Positions 8,287 to 18,712 of a stretch of 64,000 bases of DNA are shown here, piece by piece; position 1 is the first letter of the stretch; each line of letters starts with the position of its first letter. Below the pieces are notes generated by a model that had not been told where the DNA came from, made no database searches, and saw only the letters and a list, made by a program, of their open reading frames with translations. This DNA comes from Mycoplana azooxidifex (GTDB lineage Bacteria; Pseudomonadota; Alphaproteobacteria; Rhizobiales; Rhizobiaceae), in NCBI RefSeq assembly GCF_014196765.1, contig NZ_JACIEE010000003.1, positions 496,001 through 560,000 on the forward strand. Reading direction: 5' to 3'. Both the position numbers and the translations under genes were made by a program.

Positions 8287-9597
8287 ATGCCAGTCGCCAT
8301 TCTGCATCGCTGCAGATCCCTCAAGGCCGGGATCATCCTCTCTGCGCTCATCGTGGCCGGCGCGCTGGCGCCTGCCCCCGCCATTGCATCGAAGCTTGCG
8401 CCCCAGACGCGCATCCGGCTCTCGGTGGTCCAGTGGATGCCGACGCGGGGAACCTATGAACGCTGGGATGCGCTGGGCGGCGAGTTCGTCGTTTCCGATG
8501 AGGGCACCCTTTCGCTTCCCGTTCTCGGCAATGTTCCCGTCGGCGACCTCGACGAGGCCCAACTGGCGGCCAGGATCGCCGAGCAATTGAAGACCCGGAT
8601 CGGGCTGGTCGAGAAGCCCGACGCCTCGATCGCCGTCATCGACTATCCGCCCGTCTACGTGGTCGGCGACGTCGCCTCGCCCGGCGAATACCGCTTCCGC
8701 CCCGGCCTGACCGTGTTGCAGACACTTGCCACGGCCGGCGGCGAGTTCAGGCTGGAGGGTCTCACCGGTGCGCGCGGGGTAGAGTATGCGGGCGAACTGC
8801 GGGAACTGAACGATTCCATCCTGCGCGGCAGCATCCGCGTGGCGCGGCTCGAAGCGGAAATGGCGGGCGCGAAGGGCTTCGATTTCGACCTGAAGCCGCA
8901 TCGCGACAACCCGCTGGCCGCGACCATCCTTCAGCAGGAGCAGCAGATCTTTACCGCACGCGCCGCCGTGGTCGAGCGCCAGTCGCGATCCTTCACGGAG
9001 CTTCGCGAACTGATGGGCCAGGAGATCGGCACGCTGGAGAAGAAGATCGACAGCAACGACGAGGACATCGAATCCGTCCGCAAGGAGCTTGCGACCGTCA
9101 AGCCGATGGTGGAGCGCGGCGTGATCCTGCCGACGCGGCAGATCGACCTGGAGCGGTCGCTGCGCGGATACCAGTCGACGCGGCTCGACATGGTCACCGC
9201 GATCATGCGCGCTCGCCAGAACATTTCCGAGGCCACGCGCAATCTCGAAGGGCTGACCGACAACCGGCAGGTGGACGTCACGGCGCAGTTGCAGGCGGAA
9301 AAAGGCGCGCTGAAGCAGCTGCAACTGCGGCGCGATACCCGCAGCAACGTGCTGAACGGCGCCTTGGGGGCCGATGCGGACGGCGACAACGCGGCCAGTA
9401 CCTCGCTCACCAGCTACAGCATCTCGCGACGCGCCGACGGCAAGGTCGACGTGATCGAGGCAAACGAAACGACGACGGTGCAGCCGGGCGATGTCGTCCG
9501 CGTGGTGCGGACGCGGTTGCCGGTCGCCGGCACCCTGCCGGACGAGGCCGCGGGCGTGCCGGCTGCGGAAAATCCAACGGAGCAGGCGAGCCAATGA
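8287..9597 (+). CDS. Polysaccharide export protein, Wza/ExoF-like
   Basis: 436 residues starting at the ATG at 8287, which has a GGAG site 9 bases upstream; a longer frame to 8002 runs through non-coding sequence. The signal peptide is [16 protein letters not shown]. Residues about 60-130 form the Poly_export (PES) domain ([24 protein letters not shown]), followed by a SLBB-like segment ([25 protein letters not shown]) and a long coiled-coil region (about 170-360), as in ExoF. There is no lipobox Cys, so this is the ExoF/periplasmic type rather than lipoprotein Wza. It likely forms the periplasmic or outer part of the exopolysaccharide exporter and is the first gene of the rhamnose operon. 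Confidence 0.88.
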   Translation: MPVAILHRCRSLKAGIILSALIVAGALAPAPAIASKLAPQTRIRLSVVQWMPTRGTYERWDALGGEFVVSDEGTLSLPVLGNVPVGDLDEAQLAARIAEQLKTRIGLVEKPDASIAVIDYPPVYVVGDVASPGEYRFRPGLTVLQTLATAGGEFRLEGLTGARGVEYAGELRELNDSILRGSIRVARLEAEMAGAKGFDFDLKPHRDNPLAATILQQEQQIFTARAAVVERQSRSFTELRELMGQEIGTLEKKIDSNDEDIESVRKELATVKPMVERGVILPTRQIDLERSLRGYQSTRLDMVTAIMRARQNISEATRNLEGLTDNRQVDVTAQLQAEKGALKQLQLRRDTRSNVLNGALGADADGDNAASTSLTSYSISRRADGKVDVIEANETTTVQPGDVVRVVRTRLPVAGTLPDEAAGVPAAENPTEQASQ

Positions 9598-9664
9598 CGA
9601 GACGGGACGTGACGAGACGGGGCAAGGGACCGACCGGTCCGGGGCGCAACGAAGGGCGGACGCG

Positions 9665-10543
9665 ATGAAAGGCATAATCCTGGCGGGCGGCAGCGGCACG
9701 AGGCTCTATCCGCTGACGATCGCGGTGTCGAAGCAGATCCTGCCGATCTACGACAAGCCGATGATCTACTATCCGCTGAGCGTGCTGATGCTCACCGGGA
9801 TCCGCGAGATCCTCATCATTTCGACGCCGCGCGACCTGCCGTGCTTCCGGGCCCTGCTCGGCGACGGATCGGACTTCGGCCTCGACATTTCCTATGCCGA
9901 GCAGCCGCAGCCGAACGGGCTTGCCGAGGCCTTCATCATCGGCCGAAACTTCATCGGCTGGGACAATGTCGCAATGATCCTCGGCGACAACATCTTCTTC
10001 GGCCACGGACTGCCAGCGGTCTGCCGGGAAGCGGCGGCGCGCAAGAAGGGCGCCTCGGTGTTCGCCTATCACGTCGACGATCCGGAGCGATACGGCGTCG
10101 TCACCTTCGACAGGAAGACCGGCACGGCGCTGACGATCGAGGAGAAGCCGCTCGAGCCGCAGTCGAACTGGGCGGTGACGGGTCTCTACTTCTACGACAA
10201 CGACGTCGTCGACATCGCCCAGTCGATTCAGCCGTCCGCCCGCGGCGAGCTGGAGATCACCACCGTCAACAACATCTACCTGGAGCGCGGCGACCTGCAT
10301 GTCTGCCAGCTCGGCCGCGGCTATGCCTGGCTCGATACCGGCACCTATGACAGCCTGCAGGACGCATCCTCTTTCGTGCGCACGGTGGAACGGCGCCAGG
10401 GCGTGCAGATCGCCTGCCCCGAAGAGATCGCCCTGGAGATGGGCTGGCTCGGGCCGGAAGAGGTGAGCCGGCGCGCCAGCCTGCTCGGCAAGACGGCCTA
10501 TGCCGCCTATCTGAACCGCCTCGTCGAGGAACGCGCCGGATGA
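9665..10543 (+). CDS. rfbA: Glucose-1-phosphate thymidylyltransferase
   Basis: 292 residues. It makes dTDP-glucose from dTTP and glucose 1-phosphate, the first step of dTDP-L-rhamnose synthesis. The nucleotidyltransferase signature is at the very N-terminus ([17 protein letters not shown]), followed by [28 protein letters not shown] with the metal-binding Asp, and the [20 protein letters not shown] sugar-binding segment. The start at 9665 is fixed by this conserved N-terminus. It overlaps rfbC by 4 bases. The 67-base gap before it contains a 12-base direct repeat (TGACGAGACGGG at 9596 and 9611). Confidence 0.97.
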   Translation: MKGIILAGGSGTRLYPLTIAVSKQILPIYDKPMIYYPLSVLMLTGIREILIISTPRDLPCFRALLGDGSDFGLDISYAEQPQPNGLAEAFIIGRNFIGWDNVAMILGDNIFFGHGLPAVCREAAARKKGASVFAYHVDDPERYGVVTFDRKTGTALTIEEKPLEPQSNWAVTGLYFYDNDVVDIAQSIQPSARGELEITTVNNIYLERGDLHVCQLGRGYAWLDTGTYDSLQDASSFVRTVERRQGVQIACPEEIALEMGWLGPEEVSRRASLLGKTAYAAYLNRLVEERAG

Positions 10544-11118
10544 CGCTGGAAATCAGGCGGCTGGAGATCGAGGACGTGTTGGAGATACGGCCGCGCAAGT
10601 TCGGCGACGAGCGCGGTTTCTTTTCAGAGACCTGGAGTGCCGCGGCCTTTGCCGAGGCAGGCATCGCGCTCGATTTCGTGCAGGACAACCACTCCTATTC
10701 CGCTGCACGCGGCGTCCTTCGCGGGCTCCACTACCAGCTTCCGCCGTTTGCGCAGGACAAGCTCGTGCGGGTGACGCGCGGGGCGATCTTCGACGTCGCC
10801 GTCGACATCCGGCAGGGATCGCCGACCTTTGCCCGGTGGTGTGCGGCACGGCTTTCGGCGGCCGACTGGAACCAGTTGCTCGTACCCAAGGGGTTTGCGC
10901 ACGGCTTCGTGACGCTCGAGCCGGATACCGAGGTGATCTACAAGGTTACGAACCCCTATTCGCCGACGCACGACCGGTCGATCCGCTTCGACGACCCGCA
11001 GATCGGCATCATCTGGCCGATCGCCGCCTCGCAGTTCCAGCTTTCGGACAAGGATCGCAATGCGTCGCGCCTGGCACAGGCGGACGTCTTCGAGCCAACA
11101 GGGGGGACCTGGCCATGA
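10540..11118 (+). CDS. rfbC: dTDP-4-dehydrorhamnose 3,5-epimerase
   Basis: 192 residues, normal for RmlC. It epimerises C3 and C5 of dTDP-4-keto-6-deoxyglucose. Landmarks: [27 protein letters not shown] with the catalytic His, [18 protein letters not shown], and [27 protein letters not shown] overlaps with rfbA and rfbB show translational coupling. Confidence 0.97.
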   Translation: MTLEIRRLEIEDVLEIRPRKFGDERGFFSETWSAAAFAEAGIALDFVQDNHSYSAARGVLRGLHYQLPPFAQDKLVRVTRGAIFDVAVDIRQGSPTFARWCAARLSAADWNQLLVPKGFAHGFVTLEPDTEVIYKVTNPYSPTHDRSIRFDDPQIGIIWPIAASQFQLSDKDRNASRLAQADVFEPTGGTWP

Positions 11119-12179
11119 ACATACTCGTCACCGGCGGTGCCGGTTTCATCGGCTCGGCGCTCTGCCGTCATCTCGCCGCCGATCCGGCCAATCGTGTCGT
11201 CAATGTCGACAAGCTCAGCTATGCCGGCAACCTCGCCTCACTGTCCTCGATCTCGGGCCTGCCCAACTACCGTTTCGTCCGCGCCGACATCGGCGACGAG
11301 GCGACGATCGGCGAGGTGTTGCGGGCGGAGGCGATCGACCGCGTCATCCACCTTGCCGCCGAAACCCATGTCGACCGCTCGATCGACGGGCCGGGGTCCT
11401 TCATCGAGACCAACATCGTCGGCACGTACCGGCTGCTGCAAGCGGTGCTGAAATATTGGCGCAGCCTGCCGGCGCCGGCTGCGGAACGGTTTCGCTTCCA
11501 CCATGTCTCGACCGACGAGGTCTTCGGCGACCTTCCCTTCGACGACAGCACCTTCAACGAGGGCACGCCCTATGCGCCGTCCTCGCCCTATTCGGCCTCG
11601 AAGGCCGCTTCGGACCATCTCGTGCGCGCCTGGCACCATACGTTCGGGGTGCCGGTCGTCGTCACCAACTGCTCCAACAACTACGGGCCCTTCCACTTCC
11701 CGGAAAAGCTCATCCCGCTGGTGATCCTGAACGCGCTCGACGAAAAGCCGCTGCCGATCTACGGCACCGGGGCGAACGTCCGCGACTGGCTCTATGTCGA
11801 GGACCACGCCCGGGCGCTGGCGCTCGTGGCCGAACGCGGCGGGATCGGAGAGAGCTACAATATCGGCGGCGCCGCCGAGCTTACCAACCTCGCGGTCGTG
11901 GAAGCCATCTGCGACGCGCTGGACAAGCGGCGGCCGCGCCGGAACGGCGAGAGCCATCGCGCGCTGATCGCCTTCGTCGCCGACCGCCCGGGCCACGACC
12001 GGCGCTATGCGATGGACACCTCCAAGATCGAGCGCGAGCTCGGCTGGGCGCCGCGGGAGACCTTTGCGACCGGACTGGAACGGACCGTCGACTGGTATCT
12101 CGTCAACGACTGGTGGTGGCGGCCGATCCGCGAAGGGACCTATGCCGGCGACCGCCTCGGCAGACTGGCTGCAGGGTAA
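11115..12179 (+). CDS. rfbB: dTDP-glucose 4,6-dehydratase
   Basis: 354 residues from the ATG at 11115, which overlaps the rfbC stop. It is an extended short-chain dehydrogenase that converts dTDP-glucose to the 4-keto-6-deoxy sugar. The NAD-binding GGAGFIGS is at residues 7-14; then [15 protein letters not shown], the [12 protein letters not shown] segment with the catalytic Thr-Asp-Glu, and [15 protein letters not shown] with the active-site Tyr and Lys. The C-terminus NDWWWRPI is typical of RmlB. Confidence 0.97.
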   Translation: MNILVTGGAGFIGSALCRHLAADPANRVVNVDKLSYAGNLASLSSISGLPNYRFVRADIGDEATIGEVLRAEAIDRVIHLAAETHVDRSIDGPGSFIETNIVGTYRLLQAVLKYWRSLPAPAAERFRFHHVSTDEVFGDLPFDDSTFNEGTPYAPSSPYSASKAASDHLVRAWHHTFGVPVVVTNCSNNYGPFHFPEKLIPLVILNALDEKPLPIYGTGANVRDWLYVEDHARALALVAERGGIGESYNIGGAAELTNLAVVEAICDALDKRRPRRNGESHRALIAFVADRPGHDRRYAMDTSKIERELGWAPRETFATGLERTVDWYLVNDWWWRPIREGTYAGDRLGRLAAG

Positions 12180-13054
12180 TGAAGATCCTGGTGACGGGCA
12201 CGCATGGACAGCTGGCGACAAGCCTCGTCGAGGCCGCAGCGGGCATGCCCGGCATCGAGCTGGTGACGGCCGGGCGACCGACACTCGACCTTTCGAACCC
12301 CGCCTCCATCCAGCGGGAGATCCTTGCGGCGCGGCCCAACATCGTGGTCTCGGCTGCTGCCTACACAGCGGTCGACCGGGCGGAGGACGAGCAGGACCTC
12401 GCCTATGCGGTGAACGTCATCGGCGCGGCCGCGGTCGCGGAGGCGGCGGCAGCCCTGCGGGTCCCGGTGATCCACATCTCGACCGACTACGTCTTTTCCG
12501 GAGACGCGGAGCGACCCTATTCGGAAGACGACGAGACGGAGCCGAAGACGGTCTATGGCTATACGAAGCTGCGCGGCGAACATGCGGTAGCAGGCGCCAA
12601 TCCGCGCCACATCATCCTGAGGACGAGTTGGGTCTACAGCCCCTTCGGCACGAACTTCGTCAAGACCATGCTGCGGCTTGCGGGCGAGCGCCCGTCGATA
12701 TCCGTCGTCGCCGACCAGTGGGGCAGTCCGACCAGCGCGCTGGACCTCGCCGATGCGATCCTGCTGGTCGCGACGCATCCCGCAAGGGAACGGCCGGGCA
12801 TCTATCACGTGGCCGGCACCGGCGATACCAACTGGGCCGGTCTTGCCCGGTCGGTGTTCGAGGTGAGCAAGGCCAACGACGGCCCCAGCGCGGACATCCG
12901 TGACATCGCAACGGCGGACTACCCGACCAGGGCGCGGCGGCCGCTGAACTCGCGCCTGTGCTGCGCCAAGTTCGAACAGACGTTCGGCTGGCGCGCGCCG
13001 CCGTGGCAGGAGAGCACCGCCGCGGTCGTCCGCCGCGTGCTGCAACAGGATTGA
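12179..13054 (+). CDS. rfbD: dTDP-4-dehydrorhamnose reductase
   Basis: 291 residues. It catalyses the NAD(P)H-dependent last step to dTDP-L-rhamnose. The N-terminal motif is [16 protein letters not shown], followed by SAAAYTAVDRAEDE, HISTDYVFSGD and YGYTKLRGEHAV with the catalytic Tyr/Lys pair. The start overlaps the rfbB stop by one base (TAATG). The order rfbA-C-B-D with overlaps gives a complete rhamnose module, so the locus almost certainly makes a rhamnose-containing glycan. Confidence 0.97.
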   Translation: MKILVTGTHGQLATSLVEAAAGMPGIELVTAGRPTLDLSNPASIQREILAARPNIVVSAAAYTAVDRAEDEQDLAYAVNVIGAAAVAEAAAALRVPVIHISTDYVFSGDAERPYSEDDETEPKTVYGYTKLRGEHAVAGANPRHIILRTSWVYSPFGTNFVKTMLRLAGERPSISVVADQWGSPTSALDLADAILLVATHPARERPGIYHVAGTGDTNWAGLARSVFEVSKANDGPSADIRDIATADYPTRARRPLNSRLCCAKFEQTFGWRAPPWQESTAAVVRRVLQQD

Positions 13055-13100
13055 TGAAAAACCCAGGGGACGGGCGCCGCTGCGGCGCCCGCACGGATCG

Positions 13101-14612
13101 ATGGCAATGACCACGCCGCACACCGAGAGACAACAGTCCTATTTCCATATCCTCAAGTCGATGGCGATGATCGGGGGGTCGTCGGTCATCAACGTGCTGT
13201 TCTCGATCGTGAAGAACAAGGCGCTGGCCATCCTGCTCGGCCCGGCGGGCGTCGGGCAGATGAGCCTCTACCTGTCGATCGTCGACCTGGCCCAGGCGCT
13301 GGCCGGCTTCGGGGTCCAGTCCAGCGGCGTGCGCCAGATCGCCGAATCCGCGGGCACCGGCGACACCGACCGCATCGCACGCACTGCAACGGCCCTGCGC
13401 AGGACCTCGATCGTGCTCGGCCTGATCGGCGCCGTCCTGCTCGCCGCCCTGGCCAGCCCGATCGCCAACCTCACATTCGGCGACGACCAGCATACGTTGG
13501 GCGTCGCCCTGCTGTCGCTGGCGATCCTCCTGCAACTGGTGGCCGGCGGCCAGATCGCGCTGACGCAGGGCATGCGCGACATCGCAAGCCTCGCCCGCAT
13601 CCAGATCCTGTCGGGGCTTGCGACAAGCTGCATCACCGTCGCGCTGGTCTTCTTCTTCGGCCCCGCCGCCCTGGCGCCGTCGATCGTCATGAGCGCGGCA
13701 GCCCTGCTGTTGATCTGCTGGTGGTCCGGCCGGAAGCTCCGCATCAGCCGGCAGGCCATGTCGACCGGCGAACTGGTGGAGGAAGTGGCGCCGCTCCTGA
13801 AACTCGGCTTCGCCTTCATGCTGAGCGGCATCCTTGGTTTCGGCGCCGCCTATGTCATCCGCATGCTCGTCACGTGGGACGGGGGAATCGCCGCCGCCGG
13901 ACAGTACCAGGCGGCCTGGGCGCTCGGCGGCCTCTATGCCGGCTTCATCCTGCAGGCGATGGGGGCGGATTTCTATCCGCGACTGACCGCGGCTGCGAGC
14001 GACCACGCGGCCGCCAACCGGCTGGTGAACGAGCAGACGCAGATCAGCCTGCTGCTGGGAGGGCCGGGCGTGCTGGCCACGCTGACCTTTGCGCCTGTGG
14101 CGATGTGGCTGTTCTATTCGCCGGAATTCTACCCGGCAGCCGAGATCCTGCGCTGGATCTGCCTGGGCGTGCTGCTCAGAATCGTGTCCTGGCCGCTCGG
14201 ATTCGTGATCATCGCCAAGGGCCGACAAATGATCTTCTTCTTCTCCGAGATCGTCTCGCACAGCCTGCATGTGGTCCTGGCCGTCCTGCTCGTGCCACGC
14301 CTCGGGCCGACTGGTGCGGCGGTCGCCTTTCTCGGGCTCTATGTCTGGCAGGGGTTCATGGTCTATGCCATCGCCCGCCACCTGACGCAGTTTAGGTGGT
14401 CTGGCGCCAATCTCAGGACCGGCATGCTCTTCATCGTCGCCTCGGGCCTCGTCTTCTGCGCGACGCAGTATCTGCCGCCCTGGCAGGCCATGGCGGCGGG
14501 CTTGCTGGTGACCCTCGTCCTCGGGCTCCATGCGCTTCGCAGCCTGATCAACCTGCTGCCTCCGGAATCCCTGCCGATGCCGGTGCGGGCCCTGTTGTCC
14601 AAATCAGCCTGA
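13101..14612 (+). CDS. Wzx-type polysaccharide flippase
   Basis: 503 residues with 12-14 predicted membrane segments. The N-terminus (KSMAMIGGSSVINVLFSIVKNKALAILLGPAGVGQ) is characteristic of O-antigen translocases of the WzxE/RfbX type in the MOP superfamily. It would move the lipid-linked repeat unit across the inner membrane. It follows rfbD by 46 bases and ends the plus-strand operon, with a strong terminator directly after. It implies a Wzx/Wzy-dependent pathway, in line with the ligase/polymerase gene at 58409. Confidence 0.92.
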   Translation: MAMTTPHTERQQSYFHILKSMAMIGGSSVINVLFSIVKNKALAILLGPAGVGQMSLYLSIVDLAQALAGFGVQSSGVRQIAESAGTGDTDRIARTATALRRTSIVLGLIGAVLLAALASPIANLTFGDDQHTLGVALLSLAILLQLVAGGQIALTQGMRDIASLARIQILSGLATSCITVALVFFFGPAALAPSIVMSAAALLLICWWSGRKLRISRQAMSTGELVEEVAPLLKLGFAFMLSGILGFGAAYVIRMLVTWDGGIAAAGQYQAAWALGGLYAGFILQAMGADFYPRLTAAASDHAAANRLVNEQTQISLLLGGPGVLATLTFAPVAMWLFYSPEFYPAAEILRWICLGVLLRIVSWPLGFVIIAKGRQMIFFFSEIVSHSLHVVLAVLLVPRLGPTGAAVAFLGLYVWQGFMVYAIARHLTQFRWSGANLRTGMLFIVASGLVFCATQYLPPWQAMAAGLLVTLVLGLHALRSLINLLPPESLPMPVRALLSKSA

Positions 14613-14635
14613 GATCTGGCGCTGTAAAAAGCGAA

Positions 14636-14662
14636 CCCCGGGGAGCGTTGTGCTCCCCGGGG
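14636..14662 (+). terminator. Terminator hairpin after the rhamnose/flippase operon
   Basis: Perfect 11-bp stem CCCCGGGGAGC / GCTCCCCGGGG with a 5-base loop, followed by CTTTCG. It sits between convergent operons and may act on both strands, since the minus strand reads into GTTCGCTTTTT. Confidence 0.8.
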
Positions 14663-14745
14663 CTTTCGATCTGTAGCGGACTTGAACCTTGCCTGCCCGC
14701 CCGGCCGCGGAAACAGCGACCTTTTGGTCCGTGAATGCGGACGCC

Positions 14746-15933
14746 CTACTCGGCGGCCGCGACCGGGCGCTCGCGCGTCGGCAGCCTGCAGGCCTGGCGG
14801 AGTTCGTCCAGCACCGTCGCCACGTCGGCTTCCGTCATCTGAGCAAACAGCGGAAGGACGATGCACCGCTCCTGCGCCGCGACGCTGTTTTCCAGGCTTC
14901 CCGAAACCCTGTGCGTCGACGGATCGGCATAGGCCGGCTCGCGATGGCTGTTCATGATGCCGCGGCGGGTGGAGACGCCGCGATCGAGCAGCGTCTGCAT
15001 GACCTGGAGCTGGTCCAGCCCTTCTGCAAGGCGCACGCAATAGCTCTGCCAGTTGGTACGCGCCCAGGGCGGTTCACCCGGCGCCTCGACGCCCGGGATT
15101 TCCGCCAGGCCCTTGCGATAGAGTTCCGCCATCCGGCGGCGGGCTTCGATCAAATCCGGCAACCGCGCGAGCTGGACGCGGCCGATCGCCGCCTGCATGT
15201 CGGTCATGCGGTAGTTGTAGCCGAGTTCGGGATAGCTCTCGAAGATCACCTGCTTGGAGCCGTGACGCACCGCGTCGGTGACGCTCATGCCATGCTGCCG
15301 CCAGAGGCGGAACTTGGCGTCATAGTCGGCATTGGCCGTCGTCAGCATGCCGCCGTCGCCGGTGGTGAGCAGCTTGCGCGGATGGAAGGAGAAGCAGGCG
15401 ACGTCGCCATGCGGCTTGCCGATCTTCTCCCAGTTCCCCTGCCAGAGGATCTCGCTGCCCGACGCGCAGGCCGCATCCTCGACGACCGGGATAGAATGTT
15501 TTTGGCCGATGGCGACGATCTTCTCGAGGTCGCAGGGCATGCCGAACTGGTGGACGCAGAGGATTGCCTTCGTCTTCGGCGTGATGGCGGCCTCGATCCT
15601 GTCCGGATCGATGTTGAACCCGTTCTCCTCGATGTCGACGAAGACGGGAACGGCGCCGCAATAGCGCACCGCATTGGCGGTGGCGATGAAAGAATGGCTG
15701 ACGGTGACGACCTCGTCGCCCGGCCCGACGCCGACGACCTTCAAGGCCAGGTGCAGCGCCGTGGTGCAGTTGGATACAGCACAGGCGTGATCCGCGCCGA
15801 CGAAGGTGGCGAACTCGTTTTCGAAGGTCGCGACTTCGGGGCCTTGCGTGACCCAGCCGGACAGGACGACCCGCCTGACGGCCTCGACCTCGCGCTCGTC
15901 CAGCATCGGTTTTGCAATGGGGATCATGGCCAT
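14746..15933 (-). CDS. DegT/DnrJ/EryC1 sugar aminotransferase
   Basis: 395 residues from the ATG at 15933 (N-terminus MAMIPIAKPMLDE); a longer frame to 15975 runs into the upstream epimerase. It is a fold-type I PLP enzyme that aminates a keto nucleotide sugar. The PLP-binding lysine is in FSFHPRKLLTTGDGG, and the family landmarks SGWVTQGPEV, NCTTALHLAL, HQFGMPCDLEK and EDAACASGS are present. The start overlaps the stop of the epimerase gene (TGATG), and it is the last gene of the six-gene tailoring operon. The product sugar is unknown; the adjacent epimerase may supply its keto substrate. Confidence 0.9.
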   Translation of the reverse strand: MAMIPIAKPMLDEREVEAVRRVVLSGWVTQGPEVATFENEFATFVGADHACAVSNCTTALHLALKVVGVGPGDEVVTVSHSFIATANAVRYCGAVPVFVDIEENGFNIDPDRIEAAITPKTKAILCVHQFGMPCDLEKIVAIGQKHSIPVVEDAACASGSEILWQGNWEKIGKPHGDVACFSFHPRKLLTTGDGGMLTTANADYDAKFRLWRQHGMSVTDAVRHGSKQVIFESYPELGYNYRMTDMQAAIGRVQLARLPDLIEARRRMAELYRKGLAEIPGVEAPGEPPWARTNWQSYCVRLAEGLDQLQVMQTLLDRGVSTRRGIMNSHREPAYADPSTHRVSGSLENSVAAQERCIVLPLFAQMTEADVATVLDELRQACRLPTRERPVAAAE

Positions 15934-16907
15934 CACGCAGCCTCGCCCTTTGCCCGGTCCACTTCGCTGCGCCACCAGGCGACCAGTTCGCGCAGTCCGT
16001 CCTCGAGCGAGATCTCCGTGCGAAATCCGAGAAGCCGCTCCGCCTTGCTCGTATCGGCGAGCCGGCGGGTGACCGCGTTGACCTTGCGCGCCGGCTGGAA
16101 CTGCGGCTCGACGGAGGAATCCATGATCCGCACCAGCATCTGCGCCAGCTCGAGCAGGCTCGTCTCCGTGCCGCTGGCGACGTTAAAGATCTCGTCGGTC
16201 ACGTCCGACTTCGCGGCCAGCATGTTGGCCCGGGCGATGTCGCGCGCGTTGACGAAATCCATTGTCTGCAGGCCGTCGCCGAAGATGACCGGCGGCAGGC
16301 CCGCCGCAATCCGTTCCATCCAGCGGATCATCACCTCGGTATAGACGCCGTAGGCATCCATGCGCGGGCCGTAGACGTTGAAATAGCGGAGCGCGACGTA
16401 GTTCAGGCCGTACATGTCGGTGAAGCTGCGCAGCAGCGCCTCGTTGAACACTTTCGCCGCCCCGTAGATCGTGCGGTTGTTGTAGGGGTGGTGATCCTCG
16501 GTGGTCGGGAAGCTCTCGGCGAGCCCCAGCACCGAGGCGGACGACGCCGCCACGACCTTCGACACGCCGGCATTCACCGAGGCCTCGAGCACGTCGAACG
16601 TTCCGCCGGCCAGCACCTCGAAAGCCAGCCGCGGTTCCTCGGCACACTGGGTGATGCGGATCGCCGCCTGATGGAACACGACGTCGACGCCCTGAAGCAT
16701 CTCGGCCAGGAGTGTGCGGTCACGAATGTCGCCCTCGACGATCGTGACCGGGGCAGCGGCGATCGCGGCCTCCAGGTTCTCGCGCCGTCCGCGGACGAAA
16801 TTGTCGAGGACGAGGATTTCGCGCGGCTCTTCCAAGGCGACCAGGTCGGCAATGTGCGACCCGATCAGACCAGCGCCGCCGGTGATCAATATCCGTTTGT
16901 TCTTCAT
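15933..16907 (-). CDS. NAD-dependent nucleotide-sugar epimerase/dehydratase
   Basis: 324 residues from the ATG at 16907 (MKNKRILITGGAGLIGS). It is an extended short-chain dehydrogenase with the dinucleotide motif GGAGLIG, SSASVLG in place of the more common SSS-V-G catalytic segment, and the YGAAK Tyr/Lys pair, followed by RYFNVYGPRMD. It resembles UDP-glucose 4-epimerase-like enzymes of O-antigen loci. The downstream aminotransferase overlaps by one base, suggesting sequential steps on the same nucleotide sugar. Confidence 0.88.
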   Translation of the reverse strand: MKNKRILITGGAGLIGSHIADLVALEEPREILVLDNFVRGRRENLEAAIAAAPVTIVEGDIRDRTLLAEMLQGVDVVFHQAAIRITQCAEEPRLAFEVLAGGTFDVLEASVNAGVSKVVAASSASVLGLAESFPTTEDHHPYNNRTIYGAAKVFNEALLRSFTDMYGLNYVALRYFNVYGPRMDAYGVYTEVMIRWMERIAAGLPPVIFGDGLQTMDFVNARDIARANMLAAKSDVTDEIFNVASGTETSLLELAQMLVRIMDSSVEPQFQPARKVNAVTRRLADTSKAERLLGFRTEISLEDGLRELVAWWRSEVDRAKGEAA

Positions 16908-16920
16908 GACTATCCACCAT

Positions 16921-17616
16921 TCACGAGGATTCCGGCAGCGGATCCTGCCGCCACCGGATGAATTTCGCCGGCACGCCGGCAACGACCGAGAAGGGCTCGA
17001 CGTCGGACGTGACCACCGCGCCGGCGCCTATGATGGCGCCCTTGCCGATCGTCACGCCGGGCAGGATCGTGGCGTTCGTGCCGATATCGGCCCAGGCGCC
17101 CACCCTGACCGGCTTGATCTCGAGGTCGGTGCGGATGATCGGCACGTCGACGGGAATCGCGGTATGACTCGATCCCAGCACCTTGGCGCCCGGCCCCCAG
17201 CCGACATGATCCTCCAGGATCAGGTTGCGCGCGTCGAAATAGGCCTGCGGGCCGATCCAGACATTGTCGCCGATCCGGCACGTCCCGTCATAGCGGCCCT
17301 GGATATAGGCCTGGGCGCCGACGAAGACGCCGCTGCCGATCTCGAAGGTCTCCGCATGCTTGAAGCCGACGCCGCTTCCGACCTGAAGCCCGGAACCGGA
17401 ACTGCGGGCAATCGCCTTCACGATCAGCTTGCGCATCATCGCGTCGAAGAACCCGTCGCCCATCGCGAAGCGCCCGTAGAACTCGACGAGACCGGCTGTG
17501 GTATAGGCCCGCTTCAGCTCCTCGACGAGTTCGCGCTGGTAGTCCGGATCGGCCGGCGCCTCGCGGCGGCCGTGGACCGAGGGGACGATGCGGGCGGCGA
17601 GGGGTTCAGCCGACAT
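16921..17616 (-). CDS. Left-handed beta-helix acyltransferase (hexapeptide repeat)
   Basis: 231 residues. After about 85 helical residues there is a run of hexapeptide turns ([29 protein letters not shown]) and a serine/maltose-acetyltransferase-like C-terminus ([29 protein letters not shown], then [10 protein letters not shown]). The His in [11 protein letters not shown] is the likely catalytic base. It probably O- or N-acetylates a sugar of the repeat unit. It overlaps the upstream aminotransferase gene by 11 bases. Confidence 0.85.
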   Translation of the reverse strand: MSAEPLAARIVPSVHGRREAPADPDYQRELVEELKRAYTTAGLVEFYGRFAMGDGFFDAMMRKLIVKAIARSSGSGLQVGSGVGFKHAETFEIGSGVFVGAQAYIQGRYDGTCRIGDNVWIGPQAYFDARNLILEDHVGWGPGAKVLGSSHTAIPVDVPIIRTDLEIKPVRVGAWADIGTNATILPGVTIGKGAIIGAGAVVTSDVEPFSVVAGVPAKFIRWRQDPLPESS

Positions 17617-18712
17617 AGGCTTCCTGCTCCATCGCGGCCGCCACCTGCTCGACCTGGCGCGCCGTCATCTCCGGATAGATCGGCAGCGACAGGACGTTGC
17701 GCGCGGCCGCCTCCGAGACCGGGAAATCGCCGGGCTTATAGCCGAGGTCCGCATGCGCCTTCTGCAGATGCACGGGAATGGGATAGTGCAGCCCGGTCTG
17801 GATGCCTTCGGCCTGCAAATGACGCTGAAGCGCGTCGCGGTCGCGGCAGCGGACGGCATAGACGTGGTAGACGTGCCGGCGGCCCTCGAGTTCGACGGGG
17901 ACCTTCACCTCGGGAGATCCCTTCAACAGGCTGGAATAGCGCTTCGCATGGGCGCGGCGCGCCTCGGTCCAGTCTTCGAGGTGCCGGAGCTTCACCCGCA
18001 GGATCGCGCCCTGGATGCCGTCCATGCGATAGTTGAAGCCCTTGAGCGCATGGTGATAGCGCTGCTCCTGGCCCCAATCGCGCAGCATGCGGATGGTCTT
18101 GGCGTGGTCGTCGTCATTGGTGACGACGATGCCGCCCTCGCCGCAGGCCCCGAGGTTCTTGCCGGGGTAGAAGCTGAAGCAGCCCGAGACGCCGATGCTG
18201 CCGGCGCGCCGTCCCTTGTCTTCCGCGCCGTGCGCCTGGCAGGCATCCTCGATGACGGGAATGCCGTGCCGGTCGGCGATGGCCATGATCGCGTCGAGAT
18301 CGGCCATCTGCCCGTAGAGGTGCACGGGGAGGATCGCCTTGGTGCGGGGCGTGATCGCCGCCTCCAGCTTTTGCGGATCCATCGTCAGCGTCACCGGCTC
18401 GACATCGACGAAGACCGGGGTCGCTCCCGAATAGCAGATCGCGGACGCCGTGGCGACGAAGGTGAAGGGCACGGTGACGACCTCGTCGCCGGGGCCGACG
18501 CCGGCGGCGAGCAACGCCAGATGCAGCGCACTGGTGCCGGTGTTGACGGCAATCGCGTGCTTCGTCCCGCAATAGGCGGCGAACTCCCGCTCGAACTGGG
18601 CGACTTCCTCGCCCAGCACGTACTGTGCCGAAGCCAGCACACCGAGAACCGCCGCATCGATCTCGCTCTTCAGCGAGGCGTACTGGGCCTTCAGATCGAG
18701 AAACGGGATCAT
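17606..18712 (-). CDS. DegT-family aminotransferase, WbpE/WlbC-like
   Basis: 368 residues from the ATG at 18712 ([19 protein letters not shown]). The conserved PLP lysine is in [16 protein letters not shown], with [32 protein letters not shown] and [10 protein letters not shown] as family landmarks. The N-terminal motif and the immediate Gfo/Idh/MocA and hexapeptide neighbours match the WbpB-WbpE-WbpD order of UDP-2,3-diacetamido-2,3-dideoxyglucuronate synthesis in Pseudomonas and Bordetella. It would aminate the 3-keto sugar made by WbpB. The start overlaps the stop of the dehydrogenase gene (ATGA). Confidence 0.9.
   Translation of the reverse strand: MIPFLDLKAQYASLKSEIDAAVLGVLASAQYVLGEEVAQFEREFAAYCGTKHAIAVNTGTSALHLALLAAGVGPGDEVVTVPFTFVATASAICYSGATPVFVDVEPVTLTMDPQKLEAAITPRTKAILPVHLYGQMADLDAIMAIADRHGIPVIEDACQAHGAEDKGRRAGSIGVSGCFSFYPGKNLGACGEGGIVVTNDDDHAKTIRMLRDWGQEQRYHHALKGFNYRMDGIQGAILRVKLRHLEDWTEARRAHAKRYSSLLKGSPEVKVPVELEGRRHVYHVYAVRCRDRDALQRHLQAEGIQTGLHYPIPVHLQKAHADLGYKPGDFPVSEAAARNVLSLPIYPEMTARQVEQVAAAMEQEAYVG

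Noticed and set aside
12660-14531. 623-residue minus-strand open frame across rfbD and the flippase gene
   Set aside because: It spans two real genes in antisense, with a Gln/Asp/Arg-rich composition and no family resemblance.
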